A stretch of 64,000 bases of DNA from Gammaproteobacteria bacterium (GTDB taxonomy: Bacteria > Pseudomonadota > Gammaproteobacteria > Chromatiales > Chromatiaceae), in assembly GCA_015490795.1 (NCBI GenBank), contig WFXD01000062.1, positions 1-64,000 on the forward strand, in the 5' to 3' direction. Positions 10,132 through 19,040 of the stretch are shown here, one piece after another. Below the pieces are notes generated by a model. The model saw nothing but the letters and a program-made list of their open reading frames with translations. It had not been told where the DNA came from and made no database searches. The stretch's first letter is position 1; every line of letters starts with the position of its first letter. The translations under genes and the position numbers were made by a program.

Positions 10132-12222
10132 TTATGCACTCTTTCTAGGAGCCTGATTAAAAGCTACGGACACATTACCTGCCATACGGATAAGCCCGGG
10201 AATATCAAGAATTAACGCGACGGAACCATCTCCTAAAATTGTTGCGCCTGATAGCCCGCTAATCTTTCTATAATTTGCTTCAAGCGATTTAATGACGACT
10301 TGTTGTTGCCCAAGCAGGTCATCTACAAAAAGGCCACACCGCCGTCCTTCACCCTCAACAACAACCAGCAGCCCTTCATTCAGCTCTTTTGCTTTGGCAT
10401 CTTTAACGCCTAAAACTTCATGCAACCGCACAATAGGAAGATACTCTTCTCTTAGCTTGAAGGTTTCACCTTTACCTGCAAGCATATTTACCATGTTTTC
10501 TTTAACCTGAATGGATTCAATGATTGAAACCAGAGGCACAATGTAGGTCTCACTGCCGACCGATACTGTCTGTCCGTCCAGTATTGCCAGTGTTAATGGC
10601 AGACGAATAATAAATGACGATCCAACACCTGCTTCTGAATGTATTTCGATATTGCCACCCAGCTCATTGATGTTTCTTCGCACAACATCCATGCCAACAC
10701 CGCGTCCGGAGACATCGCTAACCTCTTCTGCTGTTGAAAAGCCAGCTGTAAAAATCAACTCATAAATCTGTTGGTCACCCAGCATTGCATCAGGAGGCAC
10801 CAGGCCTCGCTCAATTGCCTTGTCCAGTAAACGGTCTTTATCAAGCCCTTTGCCATCATCCTTGATTTCAATAATGATGTTGCCACCACGGTGATAGGCA
10901 TTAAGCTCTACTGTTCCAGTTTCCGGCTTTCCTGCTGCAACCCTGTCTTCTGGCATTTCAATGCCATGATCCAAACTGTTGCGCACAAGGTGCACCAATG
11001 GATCACCTATTTTTTCAATGACTGTTTTATCAACCTCTGTCGTCTCTCCCGTCATTTTCAGTTCGATCTGTTTGCCCATTTTTGTGCTTAAATCATGCAC
11101 TAGCCGGGGGAAACGGCTGAATGTAAAACTGATTGGGAGCATCCTGATCTGCATGACGCTCTCTTGCATCTCTCGCGTATGCCGCTCAAGTTGAGCCAGG
11201 CCCTCACGCAAACGCTCAATCTGGCTGATATCAAACTCATCACCCAGCATGCCCAGCATTGATTGGGTGATAACCAGTTCGCCGACCATGTTGATCAATA
11301 CATCAATCTTGCTGATGTCTACCCGTATCGAGCTTGTTCCACCACTGGATGCTGTTTTTTTGGCGCTCCCTTTTTGACCTGATGCCCGACGATCAGTACC
11401 TACACGTCGTTCAGTGGGGGCGGGTACCGACTTGATCTCTGCTTTTGGCTCTGGCTTGCTGGTTATTTCGGATGCAACAGGCGGGGCTTTTTGTGCGGGA
11501 CAGATCGGGTCAATCAAAAGATCACAGTCATCTTCAACCCAATCAAAAATATCATCAATTTGTTCTTTGGAGACATCGCCCATCAGGTGCAAGTCCCAAC
11601 TAAGATATGAATCTTCTGGCTCATACTCTGATAGCGGGGGAAGTGATTCCACATCCACTTCTACTGTTAATTCACCCAGGCCTTGCAGCTCACGAACCAG
11701 ACGCAATGGGTCATTGCCCGTACGCATCATATGGGAGTGGGGACGAAAAGTAATATGCCAGCCTGTTTGTTTATTTGCGGCTGGCGCCTCTTCTGCATTA
11801 TCAGGTTCAGCAACCTCTGCTGCTGCAGTTTCACCTGCCAAAATCCGGTCAAGTTCTGCTTTTTGTGCCTTTACTCTTTCAGGATCAACCTCGGCATCTT
11901 CACTGGTTGCTGTCAGCATTTCGCGTAATACATCGACCGATGCAAGAAGAACGTTGACCGCCTCAGTGGTTACCTGGCGCCTGCCATCCCTCATTTCATC
12001 CAGCAGTGTCTCCATCACATGGGTGAAATCAGCTATGTTTGTAAACCCGAAAGTGCCACTCCCTCCCTTTATGGAGTGGGCTGCCCGGAATATTGAGTTG
12101 ATCTGCTCAGGGTCGGCACTACCTGGATCCATCTCCAGCAGCCCCGATTCCATAATGTCTAGCCCTTCAAAGCTCTCATCAAAAAAAACCTGATGAAATT
12201 GCGCCATGTCTATGGTCATCAT
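10132..12222 (-). CDS. cheA: Chemotaxis sensor histidine kinase CheA
   Basis: A 696-residue CheA. The P1 domain has the phosphorylated His49 in FRAAHSIKGGSGTFGF. A P2-like region (about 150-240) precedes a low-complexity linker rich in Pro, Lys and Ser. P3 dimerisation follows, then the P4 kinase with the N box LVRNSLDHGIE and G boxes DDGKGL and GRGVGMDVV. The C-terminal P5 CheW-like domain ends near residue 690. It phosphorylates CheY (12263-12625) and CheB (2366-3427). Second gene of the leftward operon, 40 bp after cheY. Confidence 0.97.
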   Translation of the reverse strand: MMTIDMAQFHQVFFDESFEGLDIMESGLLEMDPGSADPEQINSIFRAAHSIKGGSGTFGFTNIADFTHVMETLLDEMRDGRRQVTTEAVNVLLASVDVLREMLTATSEDAEVDPERVKAQKAELDRILAGETAAAEVAEPDNAEEAPAANKQTGWHITFRPHSHMMRTGNDPLRLVRELQGLGELTVEVDVESLPPLSEYEPEDSYLSWDLHLMGDVSKEQIDDIFDWVEDDCDLLIDPICPAQKAPPVASEITSKPEPKAEIKSVPAPTERRVGTDRRASGQKGSAKKTASSGGTSSIRVDISKIDVLINMVGELVITQSMLGMLGDEFDISQIERLREGLAQLERHTREMQESVMQIRMLPISFTFSRFPRLVHDLSTKMGKQIELKMTGETTEVDKTVIEKIGDPLVHLVRNSLDHGIEMPEDRVAAGKPETGTVELNAYHRGGNIIIEIKDDGKGLDKDRLLDKAIERGLVPPDAMLGDQQIYELIFTAGFSTAEEVSDVSGRGVGMDVVRRNINELGGNIEIHSEAGVGSSFIIRLPLTLAILDGQTVSVGSETYIVPLVSIIESIQVKENMVNMLAGKGETFKLREEYLPIVRLHEVLGVKDAKAKELNEGLLVVVEGEGRRCGLFVDDLLGQQQVVIKSLEANYRKISGLSGATILGDGSVALILDIPGLIRMAGNVSVAFNQAPRKSA

Positions 12223-12262
12223 TCCTCTCCCCGGTCAGATCACGGATTCAGCCATTAACTCT

Positions 12263-12625
12263 TTAACCGAGCACTTTTTTTACTGTATTTAGTAACTGCT
12301 CTGGATTAAAAGGCTTAACAATCCAGCCTGTTGCCCCGGCTGCTCTTCCCTGTTGTTTCTTTTCAGGGCTTGATTCTGTGGTCAACATCAGCAGCGGTGT
12401 AAATTTATAATTTGGCAGCTTGCGCAGCTCCCCTATCAGGGTAATCCCATCCATCCTGGGCATATTTACATCCGTTATCACCAAGTCGACTCCACGTTTT
12501 TTTGCGATATCCAGTGCATACTGCCCATCTGTCGCCTCCACTACATCATAGCCAGCACCCTTCAAAGTAAATGCCACCATCTGGAGCATGGAAGCAGAGT
12601 CATCTACGGCTAATATGCTTGCCAT
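12263..12625 (-). CDS. cheY: Chemotaxis response regulator CheY
   Basis: A 120-residue stand-alone receiver domain. Acidic residues Asp8-Asp9 (AVDDSASML), phosphoacceptor Asp52 (LVITDVNMPRMDG), a Thr in LLMLTTES and Lys in WIVKPFNP are all present. The start chosen is the ATG at 12625 because AGGAG lies 8 bases upstream and the reading MASILAVDDS begins the domain directly. A longer in-frame start at 12679 would add 18 residues with no domain content. It is the first gene of the chemosensory operon. No cheZ is visible here. Confidence 0.95.
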   Translation of the reverse strand: MASILAVDDSASMLQMVAFTLKGAGYDVVEATDGQYALDIAKKRGVDLVITDVNMPRMDGITLIGELRKLPNYKFTPLLMLTTESSPEKKQQGRAAGATGWIVKPFNPEQLLNTVKKVLG

Positions 12626-12928
12626 TCTCATTTCTCCTGAAAATTTAGTAGGTTTTCTCCAACATTGGGCAACACTCAATCACCCAGCTTTCACGCATAA
12701 GGCCTTCTGCGGAGCAGATATGCAGGCTTATATAAACCCTGCCTTACCTCTGAACTCAGTACCCTTGCAGATATTTTAACGGCGGAGGAAGAACAATCTT
12801 TAGGAATTAAACTCGATAGCGAGGTTAACAGCTGGCATCATGTCATCTGCTGCCACTAAACGTTGGCAACCAGCTGATAATAAAATGATTTACCACTTTT
12901 GAAGATTGGCCAATCCCAGATCATCAAT

Positions 12929-12942
12929 ATGATCTAAATCAT
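12929..12942. promoter_or_regulatory. FNR/DNR-type palindrome upstream of the chemosensory operon
   Basis: ATGATCTAAATCAT is a near-perfect inverted repeat with the TGAT-N4-ATCA core of FNR-class sites (consensus TTGAT-N4-ATCAA). It lies in the 420-bp gap 12626-13045 that precedes cheY, and nothing else was recognised in that gap. If it acts at about -41 on the minus strand, transcription would start near 12894 and run through the che genes with a leader of about 270 bases. Activity is inferred. The palindrome itself is directly visible. Confidence 0.6.
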
Positions 12943-13045
12943 GTCTGTTTACAGCGATATATCCACAATTGAACAGGGGGCTTTCAAGCGTATTAAGCAG
13001 AGAAGTTTTACTGTGAGCAGTTGGGCACCGGGACGTTCGGTTTCA

Positions 13046-13273
13046 TCAGGTATCCAGCTTTTTCAGATTGATCAGTTTACTGTTCTGATCCAACTCAAGC
13101 TCGAATCGGCCCACAATACCTTGTTGACTCACAAAAGAACGCAGGCTGTTGGCAGGGATTTGTACCCGGAGGCCATCATCTGCCTGCACGACAACCACTG
13201 AGGCCGCCCCCTGATAGTAGCGAAGAAATGCTTCAGGGGATATATTCAGTGAAAAGCGTATACGGTGCGCCAT
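13046..13273 (-). CDS. DUF2835 family protein
   Basis: A 75-residue protein starting MAHRIRFSLNISPEAF, with YYQGAASVVVVQADDGLRVQ and LRSFVSQQGIVGRFELE. These match my knowledge of the DUF2835 family, small basic gammaproteobacterial proteins of unknown function. It is 19 bp downstream of the glpD-like gene in the same direction, so it is probably the last gene of that operon. An in-frame TTG at 13285 would add four residues, but the ATG at 13273 is preferred. No catalytic motif is visible. Confidence 0.85.
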   Translation of the reverse strand: MAHRIRFSLNISPEAFLRYYQGAASVVVVQADDGLRVQIPANSLRSFVSQQGIVGRFELELDQNSKLINLKKLDT

Positions 13274-13292
13274 TTGAGAGACCAAACAACTG

Positions 13293-14447
13293 CTATGGCA
13301 GGCGCAGGTGTTTAACGTCAGCCCGCTGTGCTCGCTCTGGCAACCGCGGTTTTACAAGTTTGATCACCCGCTCACCTGTTGCCCGGTAGGCCGTTAGCTT
13401 TCCGCCATAGACCGTAACTACCTGGGGATTTGTGGCATCACTGTGAATCATGATATCCCTTGATCGGCTAAAGGCATCACCACCTGTCGGCAGGACACGC
13501 AATCCGGCAAAGGCTCGCTTAACATCCGAGCGGCAGATGGTATTTTGAAAATAGTGGTTGTAGACCTCAATCAAATACTCAATATCTGATTCTGGCGGCT
13601 CCACCTGATCCGGCGAACCATGAAACGCTGTCTCTGTTGTGCCAACCAAAATACCATCCGACCAGGAGAGAACAAAGACTGCTCTTTGGTCCTGTGGGGC
13701 TTCCATGTAATACATGCCATGCTCAAGTGATCCGGGAACAATAATGTGGGTTCCCAACACCAGATCCATGTCGACCTGCGGTGGCCTGGGGGTGATTCTT
13801 TGCAACACCAGATTAGCCCATGGCCCAGCTGCATTAATAATGATTTTTGCCGAAATCCGCTTTTGCTCATCACCCTGTCTATACAGTGCCTCACATAACT
13901 CTGCACCGCATTGTGCAGAGATCAGCTCCGCGCTGGATATAAATTCAGCCCCAAGCTGCTGCGCAGAGCACATGACTGATTCAGTCAGACGCTGGTCATC
14001 TGTCTGCCCATCATGGTATCTATAGACAACAAGCAGATCCTTTGTATTGAGGCCATCCAGTTCACCCCATTTTTTCCTTGGGATTTTGCTGAACCATTTT
14101 CTGCTGAGCAACGCATATAACGCAAGACCAAGCCAAATCATCCACGGTTTACGTTTACTGTCTTTATATACAGGTATATAAAAGGGTTCCAGTTTTACCA
14201 GATGGGGGGCATTGCGTAACAGCAAGCCACGTTCAGAGAGGCACTCATGCACCAATTTGATCTGTGCTGTCTCCAGGTAGCGCAACCCACCATGAATCAG
14301 CTTGCTGGATTTGCATGAGGTACCCAGGCCCGGGCGGTCATATTTTTCCAGCACTGCAACCCTGTACCCGGCAGCAGCAGCCGCTTGCGCACAGCCTGCA
14401 CCCTGTATGCCTCCACCAATAATAAGGATGTCGTAGGGCACACTCAT
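13293..14447 (-). CDS. glpD: FAD-dependent glycerol-3-phosphate dehydrogenase (short form)
   Basis: A 384-residue flavoprotein. An N-terminal Rossmann FAD motif (ILIIGGGIQGAGCAQAAAAAG) is followed by SSKLIHGGLRYLE, characteristic of GlpD/GlpA, then IINAAGPWAN and TVYGGKLTAYR. It oxidises glycerol-3-phosphate to dihydroxyacetone phosphate and passes electrons to quinone. It is shorter than typical GlpD (about 500 residues) because the C-terminal helical domain is absent after the TVYGGKLTAYR region. It overlaps the upstream phosphodiesterase gene by 4 bp. The operon order kinase, phosphodiesterase, dehydrogenase points to use of glycerol and deacylated phospholipid head groups. Confidence 0.9.
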   Translation of the reverse strand: MSVPYDILIIGGGIQGAGCAQAAAAAGYRVAVLEKYDRPGLGTSCKSSKLIHGGLRYLETAQIKLVHECLSERGLLLRNAPHLVKLEPFYIPVYKDSKRKPWMIWLGLALYALLSRKWFSKIPRKKWGELDGLNTKDLLVVYRYHDGQTDDQRLTESVMCSAQQLGAEFISSAELISAQCGAELCEALYRQGDEQKRISAKIIINAAGPWANLVLQRITPRPPQVDMDLVLGTHIIVPGSLEHGMYYMEAPQDQRAVFVLSWSDGILVGTTETAFHGSPDQVEPPESDIEYLIEVYNHYFQNTICRSDVKRAFAGLRVLPTGGDAFSRSRDIMIHSDATNPQVVTVYGGKLTAYRATGERVIKLVKPRLPERAQRADVKHLRLP

Positions 14448-15184
14448 GGCTTTTGAGCAAACAGTGGATGTTTCAGCATGCTACAGATATCCCGTGTCTC
14501 TATTAGCGCGACATGATTTGCATATTCACAACAAAGTTTTGGATCTGTAATATCATACAGCATCCACTCCCAGTCACCTGCCCATGGCGCCTCATCTTTA
14601 ATCAGTTTTGTATGATTCACAATCAAATAATCTGGCCTTAGCTGCTGCGCAAAACCATGGTGTTGCAGATCATATTTCTCCAGTACATAGCCGGTTTTTA
14701 ATACGCTGTTATCTCTTACATATTGAATCGCCTCTTTGTGAAAAGAGATCACCACGGCCTGCTGCGCTATCGGCTCAATCTCCTTCAATAGTTGTTTACA
14801 GGTCGTATCAACACCAAACCGGTCAACACTCTCGTTCTTTATCTCTACAAAGGCCGTTGCATCGGGATAACGCAGCAACAGATTAACAACATTGTTTAGT
14901 GTTGGAACAGGCTCACTAAAAGCATTTTTTGGAAACCGGCCTGGTTCGCTCACACGGATGGTTTTAAGCACTTCGAACGGCATTTCAAAGAGGTTGCCTG
15001 CAACACCTGTTACACGCTCCAACTCAACATCATGAAACACAACCAATACGCCATCGGCCGTACTCTGTACATCAAATTCAACATTGTGCGCACCACATTG
15101 TAGTGCCGCCTCAAGAGCTGGCAGGCTGTTTTCCGGGTAGTTCTCCATCTGCCCTCTGTGGGCAACCAGTGCCGGCATTTTCAT
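14444..15184 (-). CDS. Cytoplasmic glycerophosphodiester phosphodiesterase
   Basis: A 246-residue GDPD-family enzyme. It has the N-terminal VAHRGQMENYPENSLPALEAA (catalytic His-Arg, Glu), then EFDVQSTADGVLVVFHDVELE (metal-binding Glu/Asp and second catalytic His) and AFVEIKNE. There is no signal peptide, so it resembles the cytosolic UgpQ rather than periplasmic GlpQ. It releases glycerol-3-phosphate from glycerophosphodiesters. It sits between a glycerol-kinase-like gene (6 bp) and the glpD-like gene (4-bp overlap), so its product is the substrate of the next enzyme. Confidence 0.93.
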   Translation of the reverse strand: MKMPALVAHRGQMENYPENSLPALEAALQCGAHNVEFDVQSTADGVLVVFHDVELERVTGVAGNLFEMPFEVLKTIRVSEPGRFPKNAFSEPVPTLNNVVNLLLRYPDATAFVEIKNESVDRFGVDTTCKQLLKEIEPIAQQAVVISFHKEAIQYVRDNSVLKTGYVLEKYDLQHHGFAQQLRPDYLIVNHTKLIKDEAPWAGDWEWMLYDITDPKLCCEYANHVALIETRDICSMLKHPLFAQKP

Positions 15185-15190
15185 AACGGA

Positions 15191-16603
15191 TCAGCCATCA
15201 CAAAGCGCTTTGATTTCAGTGCTGAATCTCTCATATCTTTTTTGCAATGCGCTGTTTTTATCTGGTGTGAAATTTCTGTCTATCACCGGTTTCAACCATT
15301 TTTCAGGAGCGCCCATCGCCAGCCATGCCGCCCCTCTGGCCGTGCTCTCCAGCTCTTGAAATCTGACAACCTGTAAACCACTGAGATCAGCCAGCCGTTG
15401 GCAGAGTCCATCCAGCCGTGAGAGGCCACCTCCCAGATGCAGTGTGGTTAAGCAATTTATCTGCTGTAGCCGTTCCAGATTGCACTGCAGCAGAAAGACG
15501 ATACTTTCAATTATAGACACGTAATAATTTTCGACAGATGCAGCTGCATGATCGACAAAACAGGGGGCGCAACCGGCCTTCCACCAGGGGGAACCCAACC
15601 CTCCCACTGTATTGATAAAAATTGGCGGTGATTGAATTTGCGCAAGCCAGTCATCCAGGCTGCCAAACAGGTTGTCCACCGGCCACTGCTGTTGTGCCCA
15701 GGTCAGGGCTGACCCCGCACCATTTACTGTGCCTTCTATTAGATAGAGGCAATTTTTTCCGTCACTTTTTGCTACCCCTTGCAGCAATCTCATTGGGTGA
15801 TGCGTCATGGCATTGATCGGCATCAAAACAAAGGCACCAGTGCCGAGATTAACCACCGCTGTATTCCTGGGCACCTCACCCTGTGCAAACAGCGCAGCAT
15901 TCTGGTCACCGCATACGGCTGTTAACGGGATAGCACGCCCATTGAGCCTACCCCATTCACCCTGCACAGGTTGTGGACGGGGCAGGCAGTCAGCCGGGAT
16001 TTCAAACCGTTGAAGGAGCGATTTCGACCAGGCAAGCGCGGCAAGATCAAACAGCAGGGTTCGATGTGCATTGCTGTGATCCACCCGGTGCGGCGCACCT
16101 GAAAGCAGGTGGCACAGGATGTAGCTCACTAACGGCCCAAGACAGAGTGAGCCACGTTTAAGTGCATCCTGAACCGCTTCATGGTTGTGCAACAGCCAGC
16201 GCAGCTTGCCGGCACCGTAATGTGGCGAGAGGGGCAGTCCAGTAATACGGGTAATCTCCGCCTCTTCTGACTTAAACTGCGTCAGATCATCTGATGCGCG
16301 CCTGTCCTGCCAACTCAATGCCGGACTTAATGCTCGGCCACTGTTTTTGTCCCAGGCAAGAACCGTAGATCGCTGTGTTGCCAAAGCTGCCCGCCCGACA
16401 GGCATCCGGTTTCTCGCCAGAAGTGTAGCGGTGGCATGCTGGATTGATTCCAGGATCTGCCGGGGATCTTGTTCAACCCGCTCATGATCAATTCGAACAA
16501 GATCAATGGGCACCTCAACCTGATCAATCAGCTCTCCCGATGCAGCGTAGAGTATGGCTCGTGATGCATGGGAGCCTTGATCAATTACCAGAGTGGCCTG
16601 CAT
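15191..16603 (-). CDS. FGGY-family carbohydrate kinase, glycerol kinase-like
   Basis: About 470 residues from the chosen ATG at 16603, which has GGAGGAG just upstream. The track start 39 bases further upstream adds no domain. The N-terminal phosphate loop reads DQGSHASRA instead of the usual DQGTTSSRA of glycerol kinase, and HERVEQDP replaces a typical E-x-VEHDP. SWQDRRA and AVCGDQNAALF are the second FGGY signature regions. Context (GDPD, glpD) favours glycerol as substrate, but the divergent motifs leave another polyol possible. First gene of the leftward glp-like operon; its promoter region is shared with nosZ. Confidence 0.82.
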   Translation of the reverse strand: MQATLVIDQGSHASRAILYAASGELIDQVEVPIDLVRIDHERVEQDPRQILESIQHATATLLARNRMPVGRAALATQRSTVLAWDKNSGRALSPALSWQDRRASDDLTQFKSEEAEITRITGLPLSPHYGAGKLRWLLHNHEAVQDALKRGSLCLGPLVSYILCHLLSGAPHRVDHSNAHRTLLFDLAALAWSKSLLQRFEIPADCLPRPQPVQGEWGRLNGRAIPLTAVCGDQNAALFAQGEVPRNTAVVNLGTGAFVLMPINAMTHHPMRLLQGVAKSDGKNCLYLIEGTVNGAGSALTWAQQQWPVDNLFGSLDDWLAQIQSPPIFINTVGGLGSPWWKAGCAPCFVDHAAASVENYYVSIIESIVFLLQCNLERLQQINCLTTLHLGGGLSRLDGLCQRLADLSGLQVVRFQELESTARGAAWLAMGAPEKWLKPVIDRNFTPDKNSALQKRYERFSTEIKALCDG

Positions 16604-16665
16604 TGTCTCCTCCCCCATCGCATGGACTCCCCGGCACATCAACCAACCATTTTGGCTGCGGCAAT

Positions 16666-16679
16666 TTGACGCAGGTCAA
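16666..16679. promoter_or_regulatory. FNR/DNR-like palindrome between the glycerol kinase-like gene and nosZ
   Basis: TTGACGCAGGTCAA is a perfect inverted repeat (TTGAC-N4-GTCAA), extended by one further T/A pair. It belongs to the Crp/Fnr-superfamily site class recognised by DNR/NnrR-like regulators. It lies 63 bp upstream of the kinase start and 278 bp upstream of nosZ. Its position fits the kinase promoter as well as, or better than, nosZ. The regulator is not proven. Confidence 0.6.
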
Positions 16680-16887
16680 ACGATGTAATAGGGTGCCGTA
16701 TTAGCATGCATGCGTACCCACGCGAACTTGCATTAAGTGACTGTAGAGAGCCGGGAGTCCGGCAATTACCCAGAGAGACAGCAAGGGTATCCCAAGCTCT
16801 GGCACTAAGGCTGTTCGCACAACTTGAACAACATGCACAGCATAGCCATTAATGCAGGCCTTGGCACTGTTATTAATGATTTACCGA

Positions 16888-16901
16888 TTGATTTATATCC
16901 A
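16888..16901. promoter_or_regulatory. Probable FNR/DNR site of nosZ
   Basis: TTGATTTATATCCA has a perfect left half-site and one mismatch in the right half (ATCCA for ATCAA). It lies 55 bp before the nosZ ATG. An activator centred here at -41 would start transcription near 16936 and give a leader of about 20 bases, a common arrangement. The rest of the 353-bp gap 16604-16956 shows only the palindrome at 16666-16679. Confidence 0.55.
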
Positions 16902-16956
16902 GCAAGTTACACTGCCGGGCACCCCTTTGAATGAATATTAACAAACCGAGGTTACC

Positions 16957-18825
16957 ATGACCGAGAAAAAAGACGACCATAAGGACGAAATCAAAACCAG
17001 CGAAGCAGAGCCTTCACGCAGAGCATTTTTTAAGACCGCTGCAACCGGGCTGGCTGGAGCCGGTGCCGTTTCGATGGGCATCCTGCCCTTTGGCACAGCC
17101 ACAGATGCACAAGCCAGCTCGAAGTCTGGCCCTAAAGAGCATGTTGGCCCGGGCGAGCTGGATGAGTACTACGGTTTCTGGTCTGGCGGTCAATCCGGTG
17201 AAGTCCGGATTATTGGTATACCTTCCGGTAGAGAGCTGAAGCGCATCCCCGTCTTCAACTGGGATGCAGCCTACGGCTGGGGCACAACCAACTTCAGCAA
17301 GAGCCTGATGAAAGGCCGGATCTCCGGTGACACCCACCATTTTCACCTCTCCTATAAAGATGGCACCTATGACGGCAAGTACGGCTTTGTAAACGACAAG
17401 TCCCAGGCTCGTCTGGCACGTATCCGCCTGGACATGATGGTAACCGACAGGATCATCGACATTCCGAACTCCGCAGGCACCCACGGAATCTTCCCTTCAC
17501 GCCATAAAATCGATGCCGTCTACTGCAACTCTGAGTTCCGCATCCCGCTGCCCAATGATGGCCGTGACCTGGAAGACCCGACAAAATATGGCTGCCTGCA
17601 CAGCTGCGTCGATGCCGAGAGCATGGAGGTGCGCTGGCAGATCATGGTCGATGGCAACCTCGATCTCTGCGCCACCGATTACGAAGGCAAGTACTCCATG
17701 GCTTGCTGCTACAACTCTGAAGAGGGGGTAACGCTGCCTGAAATGATGGCCAAGGATCGCGATTGGCTGGTCGTCTTCAACCTGGAGCGCATCGAGGCTG
17801 CAATCAAAGCAGGCAAAGGGATCAAGATTGGCGACTCCGATGTGCCTGTACTGGATGGCCGGGGTGACTCAGAGTACACCCTCTACATCCCTGTTCCCAA
17901 AAGCCCGCACGGCGTCAACGTTGATCCAACCGGCAAATATGCCGTCTGCTCCGGCAAGCTCTCACCCACCGTATCTGTTGTTGAGCTGAGTAAGGTGGAT
18001 GATGCCTTCGCAGGCAAGATCAAACCACGCGACTGCGTCATTGCCGAGCCAGAGGTTGGCCTTGGCCCGCTGCATACCGCCTTCGATAACAGAGGCAATG
18101 CCTACACCTCCATCTTCCTCGACTCTGTCGTCACCAAGTGGAACATCGCCAAAGCGATTGCCGGTGAAAACCCGGTAATCGAAAAGGTTGACGTACACTA
18201 TCAGATCGGCCACATCAACGCCTCCATGAGTGAGACCAAAGATGCCGACGGCAACTGGATGATTGCACTGTGCAAATTCTCCAAGGATCGCTTCCTGCCA
18301 GTTGGACCTTTCCGCGCAGAGAATGAGCAGCTGTTCAACATCTCTGGCAAAAAGATGAAGATGGTGCATGAAGGGGCTGCTCACGCAGAGCCACATGACG
18401 CACTCATTGTTACCCGCGACCTGATCCGCCCCAAAAAGGTGTGGTCACAGGATGACCCACGCTTTGAATTTGAGCGCGCACTGGCCAAAAAGCACGGCGT
18501 TACGCTACAAGCTGCCGCCAATGTTATTCACGATGGCAACCACACCTACGTCTTCATGGTAAGCATCGCGCCTGCATTCTCTCTCCCCAAGTTCAATGTG
18601 CCACTGGGTAATACCGTCACCGTTGTAGTAACCAACATGGACGGCGTAGAGGATCTCTCCCACGGCTTCTGCCTGACCCAGCACGACATCAATTTCGGGG
18701 TTTCACCCAAGGAGATCGCATCAGTCACCTTCAAGGCCGACAAGAAAGGGGTATTCTGGTACTACTGCCCCTGGTTCTGCCACGCCCTGCATCTTGAGAT
18801 GCGCGGCAGAATGATTGTCTCCTGA
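16957..18825 (+). CDS. nosZ: Nitrous oxide reductase NosZ (Tat-exported, clade I type)
   Basis: A 622-residue precursor. The Tat signal SRRAFFKTAATGLAGAGAV is at residues 21-39, so it is exported folded, as in clade I enzymes. The beta-propeller contains the CuZ histidine motif DTHHFHLS. The C-terminal cupredoxin domain has the CuA motif WYYCPWFCHALHLEM with its Cys, Cys, His and Met ligands. It reduces N2O to N2 in the periplasm. The ATG at 16957 is preceded by GAGG. It begins the nosZRDFYL cluster, and a strong hairpin separates it from nosR. Confidence 0.98.
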   Translation: MTEKKDDHKDEIKTSEAEPSRRAFFKTAATGLAGAGAVSMGILPFGTATDAQASSKSGPKEHVGPGELDEYYGFWSGGQSGEVRIIGIPSGRELKRIPVFNWDAAYGWGTTNFSKSLMKGRISGDTHHFHLSYKDGTYDGKYGFVNDKSQARLARIRLDMMVTDRIIDIPNSAGTHGIFPSRHKIDAVYCNSEFRIPLPNDGRDLEDPTKYGCLHSCVDAESMEVRWQIMVDGNLDLCATDYEGKYSMACCYNSEEGVTLPEMMAKDRDWLVVFNLERIEAAIKAGKGIKIGDSDVPVLDGRGDSEYTLYIPVPKSPHGVNVDPTGKYAVCSGKLSPTVSVVELSKVDDAFAGKIKPRDCVIAEPEVGLGPLHTAFDNRGNAYTSIFLDSVVTKWNIAKAIAGENPVIEKVDVHYQIGHINASMSETKDADGNWMIALCKFSKDRFLPVGPFRAENEQLFNISGKKMKMVHEGAAHAEPHDALIVTRDLIRPKKVWSQDDPRFEFERALAKKHGVTLQAAANVIHDGNHTYVFMVSIAPAFSLPKFNVPLGNTVTVVVTNMDGVEDLSHGFCLTQHDINFGVSPKEIASVTFKADKKGVFWYYCPWFCHALHLEMRGRMIVS

Positions 18826-18846
18826 TACAATCCGTTAGCGCCTGAA

Positions 18847-18880
18847 CTCCGCCCCTTCTTCTTCGGGAGAAGGGGCGGAG
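18847..18880 (+). other. Strong hairpin after nosZ
   Basis: CTCCGCCCCTTCT at 18847-18859 pairs perfectly with AGAAGGGGCGGAG at 18868-18880 across an 8-base loop containing TTCG. No T-tract follows, so it is more likely an mRNA-stabilising 3' end or leaky attenuator than a full intrinsic terminator. A second, smaller hairpin follows at 18906-18927. Confidence 0.7.
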
Positions 18881-18905
18881 CCGCATTAGAATATCAGTAA
18901 ATACT

Positions 18906-18927
18906 AAAATTGCTGGGTAGCAATTTT
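18906..18927 (+). terminator. Possible intrinsic terminator in the nosZ-nosR gap
   Basis: AAAATTGCT (18906-18914) and AGCAATTTT (18919-18927) pair around a GGGT loop, and the 3' arm itself ends in TTTT. An outer pair ATACTAA (18901-18907) and TTAGTAT (18940-18946) could extend the structure. With the hairpin at 18847-18880 it would lower nosR expression relative to nosZ. The stem is AT-rich, so termination strength is doubtful. Confidence 0.4.
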
Positions 18928-19040
18928 CGTCAAATTCCCTTAGTATTCTGCTTGGTTAATTTGGGACTTGGCTCCCAGGAGCCTCTCCAGCTCATCGCTC
19001 AGGCAGGCTTATAAGTTATTTGAGACAGATTTCTACCCAC

